A DNA stretch of 64,000 nucleotides. It comes from Chloroflexus sp. MS-G (lineage in GTDB: Bacteria > Chloroflexota > Chloroflexia > Chloroflexales > Chloroflexaceae). Each line of letters starts with the position of its first letter. Position 1 is the first letter of the stretch. Location: positions 1 to 64,000 of the forward strand of contig NZ_JPIM01000002.1 of NCBI RefSeq assembly GCF_000735195.1. The letters run 5' to 3'. The notes under the pieces were generated by a model. The model ran no database searches. It saw nothing but the letters and a program-made list of their open reading frames with translations, and was not told where the DNA came from. Positions 46,204-54,620 of this stretch are shown here, one piece after another. Made by a program: the position numbers and the translations under genes.

Positions 46204-46400
46204 ACCCCTCACCATCCCCCCTGGCCCTCTCCCACACGGGGCAAGGAGGGGGGATGGTTGGAACCCTCACCATCCCCCCTGGCCCTCTCCCACACGGGGC
46301 GAGGAAGGTGGGAAGGTTAACCTCCACTCACGCCATGGTCGCACGGGTACGGAACGTGCCGAATGAGAAAGCCGGGTTTGTGATCAGGCTCTCAGTAGCA
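46204..46400 (+). repeat. Dispersed palindromic repeat, copy C, with tandem duplication
   Basis: Two tandem copies of a 58-bp unit start at 46208 and 46266. The first has perfect 12-bp inverted arms ACCATCCCCCCT (46211-46222) and AGGGGGGATGGT (46247-46258). The following part, 46332-46400 (GCCATGGTCGCAC, GGTACGGAACGTGCC, AATGAGAAAGCCGGG, GTGATCAGGCTCTCAG), matches the right half of copies A and B. With the ruvB promoter it fills the gap 45984-46429. Confidence 0.72.
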
Positions 46401-46429
46401 CACCTGACGCCCTTCACCCCACCGAAACA

Positions 46430-48076
46430 TCACGCAGCAACTGCTGCTTCAGTGAGCAGTACGGCGCGTACCCGTTGACCACGCAGCGTAGTACGGTTTA
46501 GCACCTGGAGAACTTGTTGTGCAGCGCGACGCGGAACTTCAACGATACTGGTGCGAGCACGCACCTCAATCATACCAATACTACGGCCCGGTAAACCGGC
46601 TTCATTTGCAATTGCACCTACAATATCTGCCGGCCGAATCTGATCGTTGCGACCGAGATTGATCTGCAACCGTACCATCCCTCGTTCTGCCCGCTCAGGA
46701 TCGGGTTTCCCCCGTTGAGCACGGGATGACCGCTCTGATCGTTGCGAACGCTCCGGCGGTGTCGGCTCGAGCCGAGTAATGGTATCAACCTGCTCGGTTT
46801 CATCTTCTTTCAGAAGCAACTTCAGCGCCGCAGCAGCCAGAGTTCGCATATCGCCCATCGCTGCCAACTCATCAACCAGTTCCATATAGGTCGACAGACC
46901 TGCTTGCCCCATTGCTGTCTGCAACTGCTGAAACAGCGCTGAACGTCGGCGCGCTGCCACATCGGCTAGAGTCGGCATCTGACAGCGCTCGATCCGGGTC
47001 CGTGTAACCCGCTCGATGATCTGCAACATGCGACGCTCGCGCGGAGTGATAAATGTAATGGCTACCCCATCACGACCGGCACGACCGGTACGGCCAATCC
47101 GATGGACATAGCTTTCAGGGTCAGTCGGCACATCGTAGTTGATCACATGGCTGACCTCAGCAATATCAAGCCCACGAGCTGCAACATCAGTCGCAACCAG
47201 CACATCGAGCTGTCCCTCACGGAAGCGGCGCATCACCCGATCACGCATCGCCTGACTCAGGTCGCCATGGAGCGACTCGGCCGCATAACCGCGCCCCTGA
47301 AGCCGTTCACCGATCTCGTCAACTTCCTGTCGGGTGCGGCAGAACACAATCGCAAGCTGAGGCATCTCGACATCGAGCACGCGGCAGAGAGCATCGAGCT
47401 TGTCACGGGCAAGCACCTCGTAGTAAATCTGGCGGATGCGCGGTGTTGTCAACTGCTCAGCCGCAATACTTACCCGCACCGGCTGACGGGTATAGCGGAG
47501 GGTCAGATGCTGAACTGCCGGTGGTATTGTTGCCGAAAAGAGGGCTGTCTGGCGTTCGGTGGGTGCCATTTGTAAAATCGCCTCTAATTCCTCGGCAAAA
47601 CCCATATCAAGCATCTCATCAGCTTCGTCCAGCACGACCATGCGCAGATGGTCAAACCGCAACGACCCACGCCGCAAGTGATCAAGGACCCGCCCCGGCG
47701 TGCCAACCACAACCTGCACACCCTGGGCCAATCCCCGCAACTGCCGCTCAATCGGTTGTCCACCGTAGATTGGCAGAACTCGCAATGCCCGATGGCGACC
47801 ATAACGATGAATGGCCTCTGCCACCTGTACAGCCAGCTCGCGCGTCGGCGCCAAAACCAGCGCCTGCACGACCGGCTGATCGGTCACCTGTTCAATTATT
47901 GGCAGCGCAAATGCTGCCGTCTTCCCAGTGCCGGTCTGAGCCTGAGCGATTACATCGCGACCGGCAAGTAACAATGGAATAGCTTGAGCCTGAATGGGTG
48001 TTGGTTCGTCGTAGCCAAGCCCGCTCAATGTGCTTACCAGCGCATCACTCAGGCCCAACTCAGCAAAAGTCTTCAT
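46430..48076 (-). CDS. DEAD-box RNA helicase with DbpA-type RNA-binding domain
   Basis: A 548-aa ATP-dependent RNA helicase of the DeaD/CsdA group. Motifs: AQTGTGKT (46-53), PTRELA, LDEADEMLDMGF, SAT, and HRIGRTGRAG. The C-terminal ~75 residues (LQINLGRNDQIRPADIVGAI...) form a DbpA-like RRM. A charged Arg/Glu linker joins them. It probably assists ribosome assembly or RNA unfolding. The start at ATG 48076 is chosen for family fit and because an extended -10 at 48137-48145 excludes the in-frame ATG at 48157. Confidence 0.94.
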   Translation of the reverse strand: MKTFAELGLSDALVSTLSGLGYDEPTPIQAQAIPLLLAGRDVIAQAQTGTGKTAAFALPIIEQVTDQPVVQALVLAPTRELAVQVAEAIHRYGRHRALRVLPIYGGQPIERQLRGLAQGVQVVVGTPGRVLDHLRRGSLRFDHLRMVVLDEADEMLDMGFAEELEAILQMAPTERQTALFSATIPPAVQHLTLRYTRQPVRVSIAAEQLTTPRIRQIYYEVLARDKLDALCRVLDVEMPQLAIVFCRTRQEVDEIGERLQGRGYAAESLHGDLSQAMRDRVMRRFREGQLDVLVATDVAARGLDIAEVSHVINYDVPTDPESYVHRIGRTGRAGRDGVAITFITPRERRMLQIIERVTRTRIERCQMPTLADVAARRRSALFQQLQTAMGQAGLSTYMELVDELAAMGDMRTLAAAALKLLLKEDETEQVDTITRLEPTPPERSQRSERSSRAQRGKPDPERAERGMVRLQINLGRNDQIRPADIVGAIANEAGLPGRSIGMIEVRARTSIVEVPRRAAQQVLQVLNRTTLRGQRVRAVLLTEAAVAA

Positions 48077-48136
48077 GGTGTTCCGTTTCACAAATACTAA
48101 CACTTCGCAGCAAAACATGTGCCACGCAAGATATGT

Positions 48137-48145
48137 ATTATAGCA
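48137..48145 (-). promoter_or_regulatory. Extended -10 promoter of the DEAD-box gene
   Basis: TGCTATAAT on the minus strand, an exact extended -10. The start is near 48130, giving a 54-nt leader. Confidence 0.65.
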
Positions 48146-48238
48146 CAGAATTCCCAAACAGGAAGATCCTTTTTGAACTACTACAGCACGCCAGAATGGA
48201 GCTCCTCATCTCTTCACGAATCATTCTTGAGCATGGTA

Positions 48239-48247
48239 TGCTATAAG
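48239..48247 (+). promoter_or_regulatory. Extended -10 promoter of GGDDF regulator
   Basis: TGCTATAAG, one mismatch. The start is near 48254, leaving a 58-nt leader before ATG 48312. Confidence 0.45.
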
Positions 48248-48311
48248 CGTCCGAGAAAATTTTCATGAATCACATCTATGGTAGATGTATCCGATACGGT
48301 AGGAGCGTGAC

Positions 48312-49622
48312 ATGACATTACCAATTCGTATCCTGGTGGCTGAAGACGAGCCAGATGTAGGTATGCTCCTGCGCGAAATGCTGGTAAGTGAAGGATATGA
48401 GGTTGACCTGGTACAGAATGGGCATCAACTCATTCAGGCCGCTCAGCAACAACCACCCGACCTCATCCTGGTTGATCGGGCGATGCCTGTGATGGATGGA
48501 TTAGAAGCAATCCGACAGCTTCGCAATGACACACGCACCTCACATTTGCCGATGATAATTCTTACCGCCCTCAGCGATTCATCAAAGATCGTTGAAGGAT
48601 TGGAAAATGGCGCCGACGACTATATCGCAAAACCATACGACCGCGAGGTATTACTGGCGCGGGTACGTTCCCACTTACGGCGAGCCGCTCAGTTACCGCT
48701 GCGTAATCCATTGACCGGTTTACCTGGTAATGCGGCAATCGAAGCGGAAATTAACCGCCAGCTTGAACAGAAGGCCAAGTTTGCCTTGCTGTATATCGAT
48801 CTAGATAATTTCAAGGCCTTTAACGATGTCTACGGATTTGCCCGTGGTGATAAGGCCATTCATCTCGTCGCCAGCATGTTACGAGAGCACACCGCTCCCG
48901 ATGACTTCGTTGGTCACATCGGTGGTGACGATTTTGTTGTTATTCATCTCGGCCCCGATCCTGAAGCACTGTGCAAGCGCATTATTCAGGTCTTCGATCA
49001 AAGTATTCGTGCTCTCTACGACGAGGCCGACTTACAACGAGGATATTTAGTAGCAACCGACCGTTACGGTATCACACGACAGTTTGGCATTATCAGCCTT
49101 TCTATTGCAGTGGTAACAACCTACAACCGCACATTCCATAGTGTGGATGAAATGAGTCGAGTCGCTGCCGAACTCAAGAAAGCAGCCAAACAGATTGCTG
49201 GCAGTACGTATAAGATTGATCGACGGACTGAGGAGACCTCTACCAATCCGCTGACAGATCGGCGCGGCACCAATGCTCCTGAAGCTCTGATTATCTGTCA
49301 GAATGATATTGCACGCGGTACAATTGTGGGCACGTTGAATAGCCGTGGATATCGCTTGCTGATCGCCGATAATGAAATTGCAGCGCAGGGCCTACTTGCC
49401 CATCATCCTCATCCCGCACTCCTGGTTGCCGAGTTTAGTCCTGACATCATCCATCTCTGGCAAGAACTGAATCATGCTACACCATTGATTGCGTTAGTCA
49501 GAGATGAAGCCAGTGCCAGCGCTGCCCGCGAAGCAGGTGTCAGTACCGTTGTCTGGGATGATGATAATCCCGTTGAACTGTCTGATCAATTGCAGTCTGC
49601 ATTGGCAACGTTGGTCAGGTGA
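48312..49622 (+). CDS. REC-GGDEF(GGDDF)-REC-like response regulator
   Basis: A 436-aa regulator. REC domain 1-125 has acceptor Asp55 and Lys108. The diguanylate cyclase domain (about 132-300) has the signature GGDDF at 204-208 instead of GGDEF. Metal-site Asp lies in YIDLDNFKAFND. At the place of the inhibitory I-site (RxxD) the sequence is APDD (195-198), so feedback inhibition is probably lost. Residues about 318-436 form a REC-like domain without a clear acceptor Asp. AGGAG is 7 nt before the ATG. Activity is uncertain: it may make c-di-GMP, another dinucleotide, or only bind nucleotide. Confidence 0.85.
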   Translation: MTLPIRILVAEDEPDVGMLLREMLVSEGYEVDLVQNGHQLIQAAQQQPPDLILVDRAMPVMDGLEAIRQLRNDTRTSHLPMIILTALSDSSKIVEGLENGADDYIAKPYDREVLLARVRSHLRRAAQLPLRNPLTGLPGNAAIEAEINRQLEQKAKFALLYIDLDNFKAFNDVYGFARGDKAIHLVASMLREHTAPDDFVGHIGGDDFVVIHLGPDPEALCKRIIQVFDQSIRALYDEADLQRGYLVATDRYGITRQFGIISLSIAVVTTYNRTFHSVDEMSRVAAELKKAAKQIAGSTYKIDRRTEETSTNPLTDRRGTNAPEALIICQNDIARGTIVGTLNSRGYRLLIADNEIAAQGLLAHHPHPALLVAEFSPDIIHLWQELNHATPLIALVRDEASASAAREAGVSTVVWDDDNPVELSDQLQSALATLVR

Positions 49623-49843
49623 TACCAGGGCTTTGCAACGGTCTTGCTCTGGTCGGCTATGGTGAGGCGAGGAGACAGATAAGAGAGCGGTAGTTCCTTT
49701 CCTTTGTTCGCACTTGCAGTGGTCTAAGAGACTACGATAGTGCGCTGAGGCACGTCTAGCAGGTACATGTTCGTCGATGTCTTTCCGTTCTCGAGCAGAT
49801 TGGTCATCGCAGATGCGCCCTCCCGCATAGCCCCCTGCCCCTC

Positions 49844-49872
49844 TTGACACGATGCCTGCACCCTGTTAGCAT
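49844..49872 (+). promoter_or_regulatory. Promoter of tyrS
   Basis: A consensus -35 TTGACA (49844-49849), a 17-bp spacer and a -10 TAGCAT (49867-49872) with an upstream TGT. The start is near 49879, 37 nt before ATG 49916. No T-box leader fits in this space. Confidence 0.65.
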
Positions 49873-49915
49873 AAACATCGTTTGAAGTCACTATCAAGCA
49901 TTGGGAGCGTCTGAG

Positions 49916-51088
49916 ATGGATCTGTCTGATCTGTTACATCGTGGTGTCGCCGAAATTATTGTCGAAAGTGAATTGCGAGCACGCCTGCAGAGTGGAACAC
50001 CCCTCCGGCTAAAACAAGGCTTCGATCCCACCAAACCCGATATGCACATCGGTCACGCAGTTGGGTTGCGTAAACTCCGTGCCTTCCAGGAACTGGGTCA
50101 TCACGTGGTGCTGATCGTCGGTGATTGGACGGCACAGATCGGCGATCCGAGTGGTCGCGATGAAACACGTACCCGTTTGTCGGCGGCTGAGGTGCGGGCA
50201 AATGCCGAAACCTACATGGAGCAGTTCTTCCGCGTGGTTGATCGCCAACGCACAGAGGTGCGCTGGCAAAGTGAATGGTTTGGGCAGTTCACGCTTGAAC
50301 ATGCTCTCGATCTAGCCGGTCGCTTTACCCTAGCCCAAATGCTTGCTCACGAGACGTTTCGCAAACGCTACGAAAGCGGTGCACCACTGACCGTTCTCGA
50401 ATTGATGTACCCAATGCTTCAAGCCTACGATTCGGTCGCGATCAAGGCCGACGTGGAATTTGGTGGCACTGATCAGAAATTCAATATCCTCGCCGGACGT
50501 GAGCTGATGGCACAGTTGGGCATGACACCCCAACAGGTTTTTCTCGTCCCGCTTATTCCCGGTACCGACGGTCGAAAGATGTCGAAGACCTTCAACAATA
50601 CGGTCGATATTCGGATGCCGCCGGCTGAAATGTACGGTCGGATTATGTCAATGAGTGACGAGGTCCTGCCGCTCTACTTTGAAGTGCTGACCGACGTGCC
50701 GATGGCCGAGATACACGAAATGAAGCAGGCAATGGCAAATGGACAGGTTAATCCTCGCGATTTGAAGATGCGGCTGGCGCGTGAGATTGTGGCGCAGTTC
50801 CACGATCCAACTGCGGCTGCGGCTGCCGAAGCTGCCTTTATTCGCCAGTTTGTCGAGCGTGAAGTGCCTGAAGATATTCCGACCTTCACGCTGACAGCCC
50901 CTAGCGGCATTGTTGACGTACTGGTCGCCAGTGGCCTTGCTCCCAGTAAGAGTGAGGCACGACGTTTGATCGACGGTGGAGGAGTTCGGGTCGATGGTGA
51001 ACGGGTCGAAGGCTATACGCTCACGCTTAATCCTGGTGCAAACGCTGTCGTTCAGGTGGGCCGACGTAAATTTGTTAGAGTGGTGTAG
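49916..51088 (+). CDS. tyrS: Tyrosyl-tRNA synthetase
   Basis: Charges tRNA-Tyr, 390 aa. Class I signatures: HIGH at 44-47 (PDMHIGHAVGL) and KMSKT in GRKMSKTFNN. A C-terminal S4 RNA-binding domain spans about 325-385 (GIVDVLVASGLAPSKSEARRLIDGGGVRVDG). The short, TyrZ-like form fits this length. The start at ATG 49916 has GGGAG 8-9 nt upstream. Its 3' end overlaps the end of the convergent mntA-like gene by 14 bp. Confidence 0.97.
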   Translation: MDLSDLLHRGVAEIIVESELRARLQSGTPLRLKQGFDPTKPDMHIGHAVGLRKLRAFQELGHHVVLIVGDWTAQIGDPSGRDETRTRLSAAEVRANAETYMEQFFRVVDRQRTEVRWQSEWFGQFTLEHALDLAGRFTLAQMLAHETFRKRYESGAPLTVLELMYPMLQAYDSVAIKADVEFGGTDQKFNILAGRELMAQLGMTPQQVFLVPLIPGTDGRKMSKTFNNTVDIRMPPAEMYGRIMSMSDEVLPLYFEVLTDVPMAEIHEMKQAMANGQVNPRDLKMRLAREIVAQFHDPTAAAAAEAAFIRQFVEREVPEDIPTFTLTAPSGIVDVLVASGLAPSKSEARRLIDGGGVRVDGERVEGYTLTLNPGANAVVQVGRRKFVRVV

Positions 51089-51443
51089 AGGCAGAATTAT
51101 GACCTGCCTCTTCCCCATTAGGAACGTGCGCAGTACCAGTTTGCACTAATATTCGGTCGTGTTCGATGATCGTCCGAAAGACAGCATCTGTCGTGGCCCA
51201 GTCCACAATATCAACCTTCCAGGGTAGATCTGACTCGGCAAAATCATCTGCAAGCGCAGCCATTACGTCAAGCGTGAGCGGTCTATCAGTCATAATAACC
51301 AGATCGAGGTCAGAGTGTACTTTCGCCCGACCCTGAACCCGTGAACCAAATGCCCAGACATCGTACTGAGGTACATGCCGCCGCAGAATCGTGCGCACGA
51401 GTGCCAGATGTTCGGGTTGAATATCAAAACGTTGCTCGCTCAT
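51075..51443 (-). CDS. MntA-like nucleotidyltransferase antitoxin
   Basis: A 122-aa minimal nucleotidyltransferase. The signature GS-x10-DxD is complete: Gly33-Ser34, Asp45 and Asp47 (GSRVQGRAKVHSDLDL), with a third acidic residue at Asp78 (KVDIVD). Family knowledge: MntA proteins modify HEPN toxins with AMP on a tyrosine and so neutralise them. The start overlaps the end of the HEPN gene by 20 bp, as is usual for such pairs. The stop overlaps tyrS, convergent. Confidence 0.88.
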   Translation of the reverse strand: MSEQRFDIQPEHLALVRTILRRHVPQYDVWAFGSRVQGRAKVHSDLDLVIMTDRPLTLDVMAALADDFAESDLPWKVDIVDWATTDAVFRTIIEHDRILVQTGTAHVPNGEEAGHNSASTPL

Positions 51444-51861
51444 TACGCACTTCCAGGGCGCTCAGCACCGCTCGCGCATCGGCAAGGATAGCCCCTGCTT
51501 GCTCACAAACCATCCGTGCTTTCACACTATCGTATGTGTGAGAGGTTATATTGCGCAACTGACGGTAACGAAACCAGGCTTCGACGTTGGTCACTAAACC
51601 CTTTTCGGCAGCAGTACGTATCAGGTCACGAAAACTACTAAAATCGATTTCCGTAGGAGAAGTAGCATCCAGCTCGAGTCGCCGCCGAATCATTTTCATG
51701 CACAGTTCGTATACAAACTCAAAGTTCTGTACTACACCAGCCAGGAGTGTTTGCTGAACTTCTGCGCGTTGTGCATTAAACCAGTCCTGATCATTCACAA
51801 TGCGCAGAGCAGCATCGAGCGATTGGATAGCACGCGATAATGCAGACAGATCGAGTAGCAT
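51424..51861 (-). CDS. HepT-like HEPN toxin
   Basis: A 145-aa all-helical HEPN protein of the HI0074/HepT group. The RNase signature R-x4-H-x-Y is present as Arg103-NITS-His108-Thr-Tyr110, so both catalytic residues and the tyrosine that the partner would adenylylate are intact. It is first in a two-gene unit with the MntA-like gene. Ribosome site: GGGA about 9 nt upstream of ATG 51861. It is likely a functional type VII toxin-antitoxin system. Confidence 0.85.
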   Translation of the reverse strand: MLLDLSALSRAIQSLDAALRIVNDQDWFNAQRAEVQQTLLAGVVQNFEFVYELCMKMIRRRLELDATSPTEIDFSSFRDLIRTAAEKGLVTNVEAWFRYRQLRNITSHTYDSVKARMVCEQAGAILADARAVLSALEVRNERATF

Positions 51862-51987
51862 TCCTGTACATCCCTATTCTGAGTGCATCTGAACATTCAA
51901 TCTCTTTTCCCCAACCTTTGTCTTTCGCTCACCGTGCAACGGTATGCGTGCGAGCTGCTGCAAATGTTGCACTATTCTCCGTCGTCC

Positions 51988-52635
51988 CTACACAAGCGGC
52001 GAACGGCTGATCAGAACCACGAGCAATCTCCCCTGCCTAACCGAAACTCGTGCCGGTAACTTGTCGATCACGTTACTTACCCCGCGTGCCCGGTCATAGT
52101 AAAGGGTCCCATTATGAAGCGGATAGGCCAGACCTTCTGTCGTAATGCCATGCGCATTACCACCAAAGGGGAGTAATGACACGGTATCACCTTCAAGACC
52201 GGGGATGATACTCTCGTCATGCACCAGCCAGATCTGCTGTGGTAGATCGATAAGGCGCACCCGTCGTTCACGCAACTCATCCATACCCAACAGCATCACG
52301 TTCGCCAGCGACTGATCCCAGCGGCCACCTAGCGCGCCAATCACATCGATCCGGGTCGCCCCCATTCTGGCCGCAGCCAGCAACGCTAACTCCAGATCGG
52401 TCTCGTCTTTGTCGGGTCGGTGCCGTTCGATCACAACCCCTTGTGCCTGATACGCAGCCAGCGCTTCAGGTATAATCGAATCGAGATCGCCGATGAGTAA
52501 GGAAGGAGCATAGCCCTCTCGGAACAGAGCTGTCCCTCCGCCATCGGCGGCAATCAATCGGTCGGCAGCCTGGATCAGACTGCGGTATGGCGCTACATCA
52601 ACCGCCGGTGCATTTGCCACAATCACCACGTGCAT
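51988..52635 (-). CDS. thiN: Thiamine pyrophosphokinase
   Basis: Makes thiamine diphosphate from thiamine and ATP, 215 aa. Characteristic segments: AADGGGTALF, IGDLDSI, DKDETDLELAL, and LGGRWDQSLANV. GTG 52644 is an alternative start three codons upstream, overlapping the stop of the LysE-type gene. The overlap suggests an operon with the exporter; whether the transport is linked to thiamine is unknown. Confidence 0.9.
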   Translation of the reverse strand: MHVVIVANAPAVDVAPYRSLIQAADRLIAADGGGTALFREGYAPSLLIGDLDSIIPEALAAYQAQGVVIERHRPDKDETDLELALLAAARMGATRIDVIGALGGRWDQSLANVMLLGMDELRERRVRLIDLPQQIWLVHDESIIPGLEGDTVSLLPFGGNAHGITTEGLAYPLHNGTLYYDRARGVSNVIDKLPARVSVRQGRLLVVLISRSPLV

Positions 52636-52640
52636 AGCAT

Positions 52641-53255
52641 TCACATATCTCTGCTCAGCAAAGCGGTCACTCCAAAACCGATAATGACCAACCCTGACAC
52701 CAGGTTAATCAGGCGCAGTACCGGCACGGTTACTCGCTGTCGCATCAGACTAACCCCACCGCTTAGCAGTGTCCACCAGAGGGCTGAACCACAAGCTACG
52801 CCGACGACCAACACCAGCCCCATCCCCCCTTTACCAACAGTGCCAAGACCGGCAAAGATAACGGTAAAGATAAGAATCGTTGCCGGATTTGCCAGTGTCA
52901 ACAAGAGGGTAGAAAAATAGGCACTCAACAACCGACGCCGTGTCGGGGTCGACTCAATAGAAACCGGCACTGGTCGGGCGATCATTGTGGTAAGGCCGAT
53001 CCAGATCAGCGCCATGCCACCAACGATCTGCAATGCCGCATTCAAGCTGAATATCAACGAACTCAGTGCTTGCAAACCCAACGCTGCGACACTTCCGTAA
53101 AGCGCATCAGCAGTGGCAGCACCCAAACCGCTGACAAAACCGACCAACCGACCATCGGTGATTGTGCGTCTGATACAGAGCAGGCCAATCGGACCAACTG
53201 GTGCTGCAATTGCCAGCCCAAATATCAGACCACGAATGAAAAGCTCTATCATCAT
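52641..53255 (-). CDS. LysE/RhtB-type transporter
   Basis: A 204-aa membrane protein with about six helices. The family motif AAPVGPIGLLCIRRTI lies near the N-terminus and the pattern NPATILIFTVIFAGLG in the middle. Members export amino acids or small metabolites. The start is ATG 53255 or ATG 53261 (AAAAGGA upstream fits the former); the -10 at 53275-53280 leaves a very short leader. It is followed directly by thiN. Confidence 0.85.
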   Translation of the reverse strand: MMIELFIRGLIFGLAIAAPVGPIGLLCIRRTITDGRLVGFVSGLGAATADALYGSVAALGLQALSSLIFSLNAALQIVGGMALIWIGLTTMIARPVPVSIESTPTRRRLLSAYFSTLLLTLANPATILIFTVIFAGLGTVGKGGMGLVLVVGVACGSALWWTLLSGGVSLMRQRVTVPVLRLINLVSGLVIIGFGVTALLSRDM

Positions 53256-53274
53256 TAGCATTCCTTTTCGGGAT

Positions 53275-53280
53275 ATTATA
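53275..53280 (-). promoter_or_regulatory. -10 box of the LysE-thiN operon
   Basis: TATAAT on the minus strand (preceded by GCG). The start would be near 53268, giving a leader of only 7-13 nt that just includes the AAAAGGA ribosome site. Confidence 0.4.
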
Positions 53281-53365
53281 CGCGATCCAGACTGCTTTGC
53301 GCGCCAGAAAACCATGTATACTGAGATTACAGTGTTTACTATACCCTAAGTACATGAGGAAAATT

Positions 53366-54580
53366 ATGGCTGAATTACGCCGTGTAGCTCTTTTTACCAA
53401 TGAATACCCGCCATACATTTACGGTGGTGCCGGTGTTCATGTCGAATACCTGAGCCAGGCCCTGGCCAGGATTGTACCGGTTGAAGTACGCTGCTTCGGC
53501 GATCAACAGATTGAAACGCCAAACCTGAAGGTACGCGGCTATCCACGTTGGGAAGAAGCGCGCCAGAATACCGATCCACGCTTTGCCGGGGCAATTGATG
53601 CTGTCGCTCGTTCGCTGGCGATGGCTAAAGATACGCTTGATGCCGATGTCGTTCACTGCCATACCTGGTACACCGATCTGGCCGGCCTGTTCGCCAGTAA
53701 GTTGTGGGGCATTCCGTACGTACTGACCATTCATTCACTCGAACCACTCCGACCATGGAAAGTTGAGCAATTGGGCAATGCGTATCACCTCAGTTCATGG
53801 ATCGAACGCACCGCTATCGAACAGGCCAATGCGGTGATCGCTGTCTCAAAAGAGACGCGAGCCGATATTTTACGTCTCTTCAACGTTGACCCCAACCGGG
53901 TTCACGTGATCTACAATGGAATTGATCTCAACGAATATCGCAAAACGAGCGCCACCGATGCTCTCGAACGCTACAACGTTGATCCCAGCCGTCCTTTTGT
54001 CCTCTTCGTTGGCCGCATCACCCGTCAGAAAGGAATTATTCACCTGGTTAACGCTATTCCACACATCGATCCGTCAGCGCAGATTGTGCTCTGCGCCGGT
54101 GCGCCCGATACAAAAGAGATCGGGATCGAGATGGAGGAGCGGGTAGCCGCCGTCAGTGCCCAACGCCCTGGCGTGATCTGGATTCGCGAGATGCTCCCAC
54201 GACAGGACGTTATCCAGTTCTACTCGCACGCTGCCGTCTTCTGTTGCCCAAGTGTGTACGAGCCGTTTGGAATCATCAACCTTGAAGCTATGGCCTGCGA
54301 AACGGCAGTGGTTGCTTCAGCGGTTGGGGGGATCAAGGAAGTTGTCGTCCATGAGGAGACTGGCTTGCTAGTCGATCCCCATCTCAAACCAGACAGCTTC
54401 GATCCAGTCGATCCTGCAGCGTTCTCGGCTGAGCTAGCAGTTGCCATTAATCGCTTGCTGGCGAATCCTGCGTTACGCCACCAGTTCGGTCAGGCCGGAC
54501 GGCGCCGCGTTGAACAGATATTTAGCTGGGATGCGATTGCCCGCCAGACGATTGATCTGTACCGGTCAATTATCGGGTAA
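53366..54580 (+). CDS. glgA: Glycogen synthase, actinobacterial type
   Basis: A 404-aa GT-B (family 4-like) glycosyltransferase resembling the corynebacterial GlgA/GlgM group, making alpha-1,4-glucan or maltose-phosphate from a nucleotide sugar. Features: NEYPPYIYGGAGVHVEYL at the N-terminus, VLFVGRITRQKGI in the middle, and the donor-binding EPFGIINLEAMAC with both glutamates. The start at ATG 53366 has GAGG 6 nt upstream; a longer frame to 53297 runs through the divergent promoter region. A terminator at 54590-54616 follows. Storage carbon metabolism fits the nearby pentose phosphate genes. Confidence 0.88.
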   Translation: MAELRRVALFTNEYPPYIYGGAGVHVEYLSQALARIVPVEVRCFGDQQIETPNLKVRGYPRWEEARQNTDPRFAGAIDAVARSLAMAKDTLDADVVHCHTWYTDLAGLFASKLWGIPYVLTIHSLEPLRPWKVEQLGNAYHLSSWIERTAIEQANAVIAVSKETRADILRLFNVDPNRVHVIYNGIDLNEYRKTSATDALERYNVDPSRPFVLFVGRITRQKGIIHLVNAIPHIDPSAQIVLCAGAPDTKEIGIEMEERVAAVSAQRPGVIWIREMLPRQDVIQFYSHAAVFCCPSVYEPFGIINLEAMACETAVVASAVGGIKEVVVHEETGLLVDPHLKPDSFDPVDPAAFSAELAVAINRLLANPALRHQFGQAGRRRVEQIFSWDAIARQTIDLYRSIIG

Positions 54581-54589
54581 AACGTGCGC

Positions 54590-54620
54590 AGTAGCCTAGG
54601 CCCATCCTGGGCTACTCTTG
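54590..54620 (+). terminator. Terminator between glgA and glycosidase
   Basis: An 11-bp stem, AGTAGCCTAGG (54590-54600) with CCTGGGCTACT (54606-54616), with one G-U pair, a 5-nt loop and then CTTGTTCT. It includes the stop codon of the convergent glycosidase gene and may serve both directions. Confidence 0.65.
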
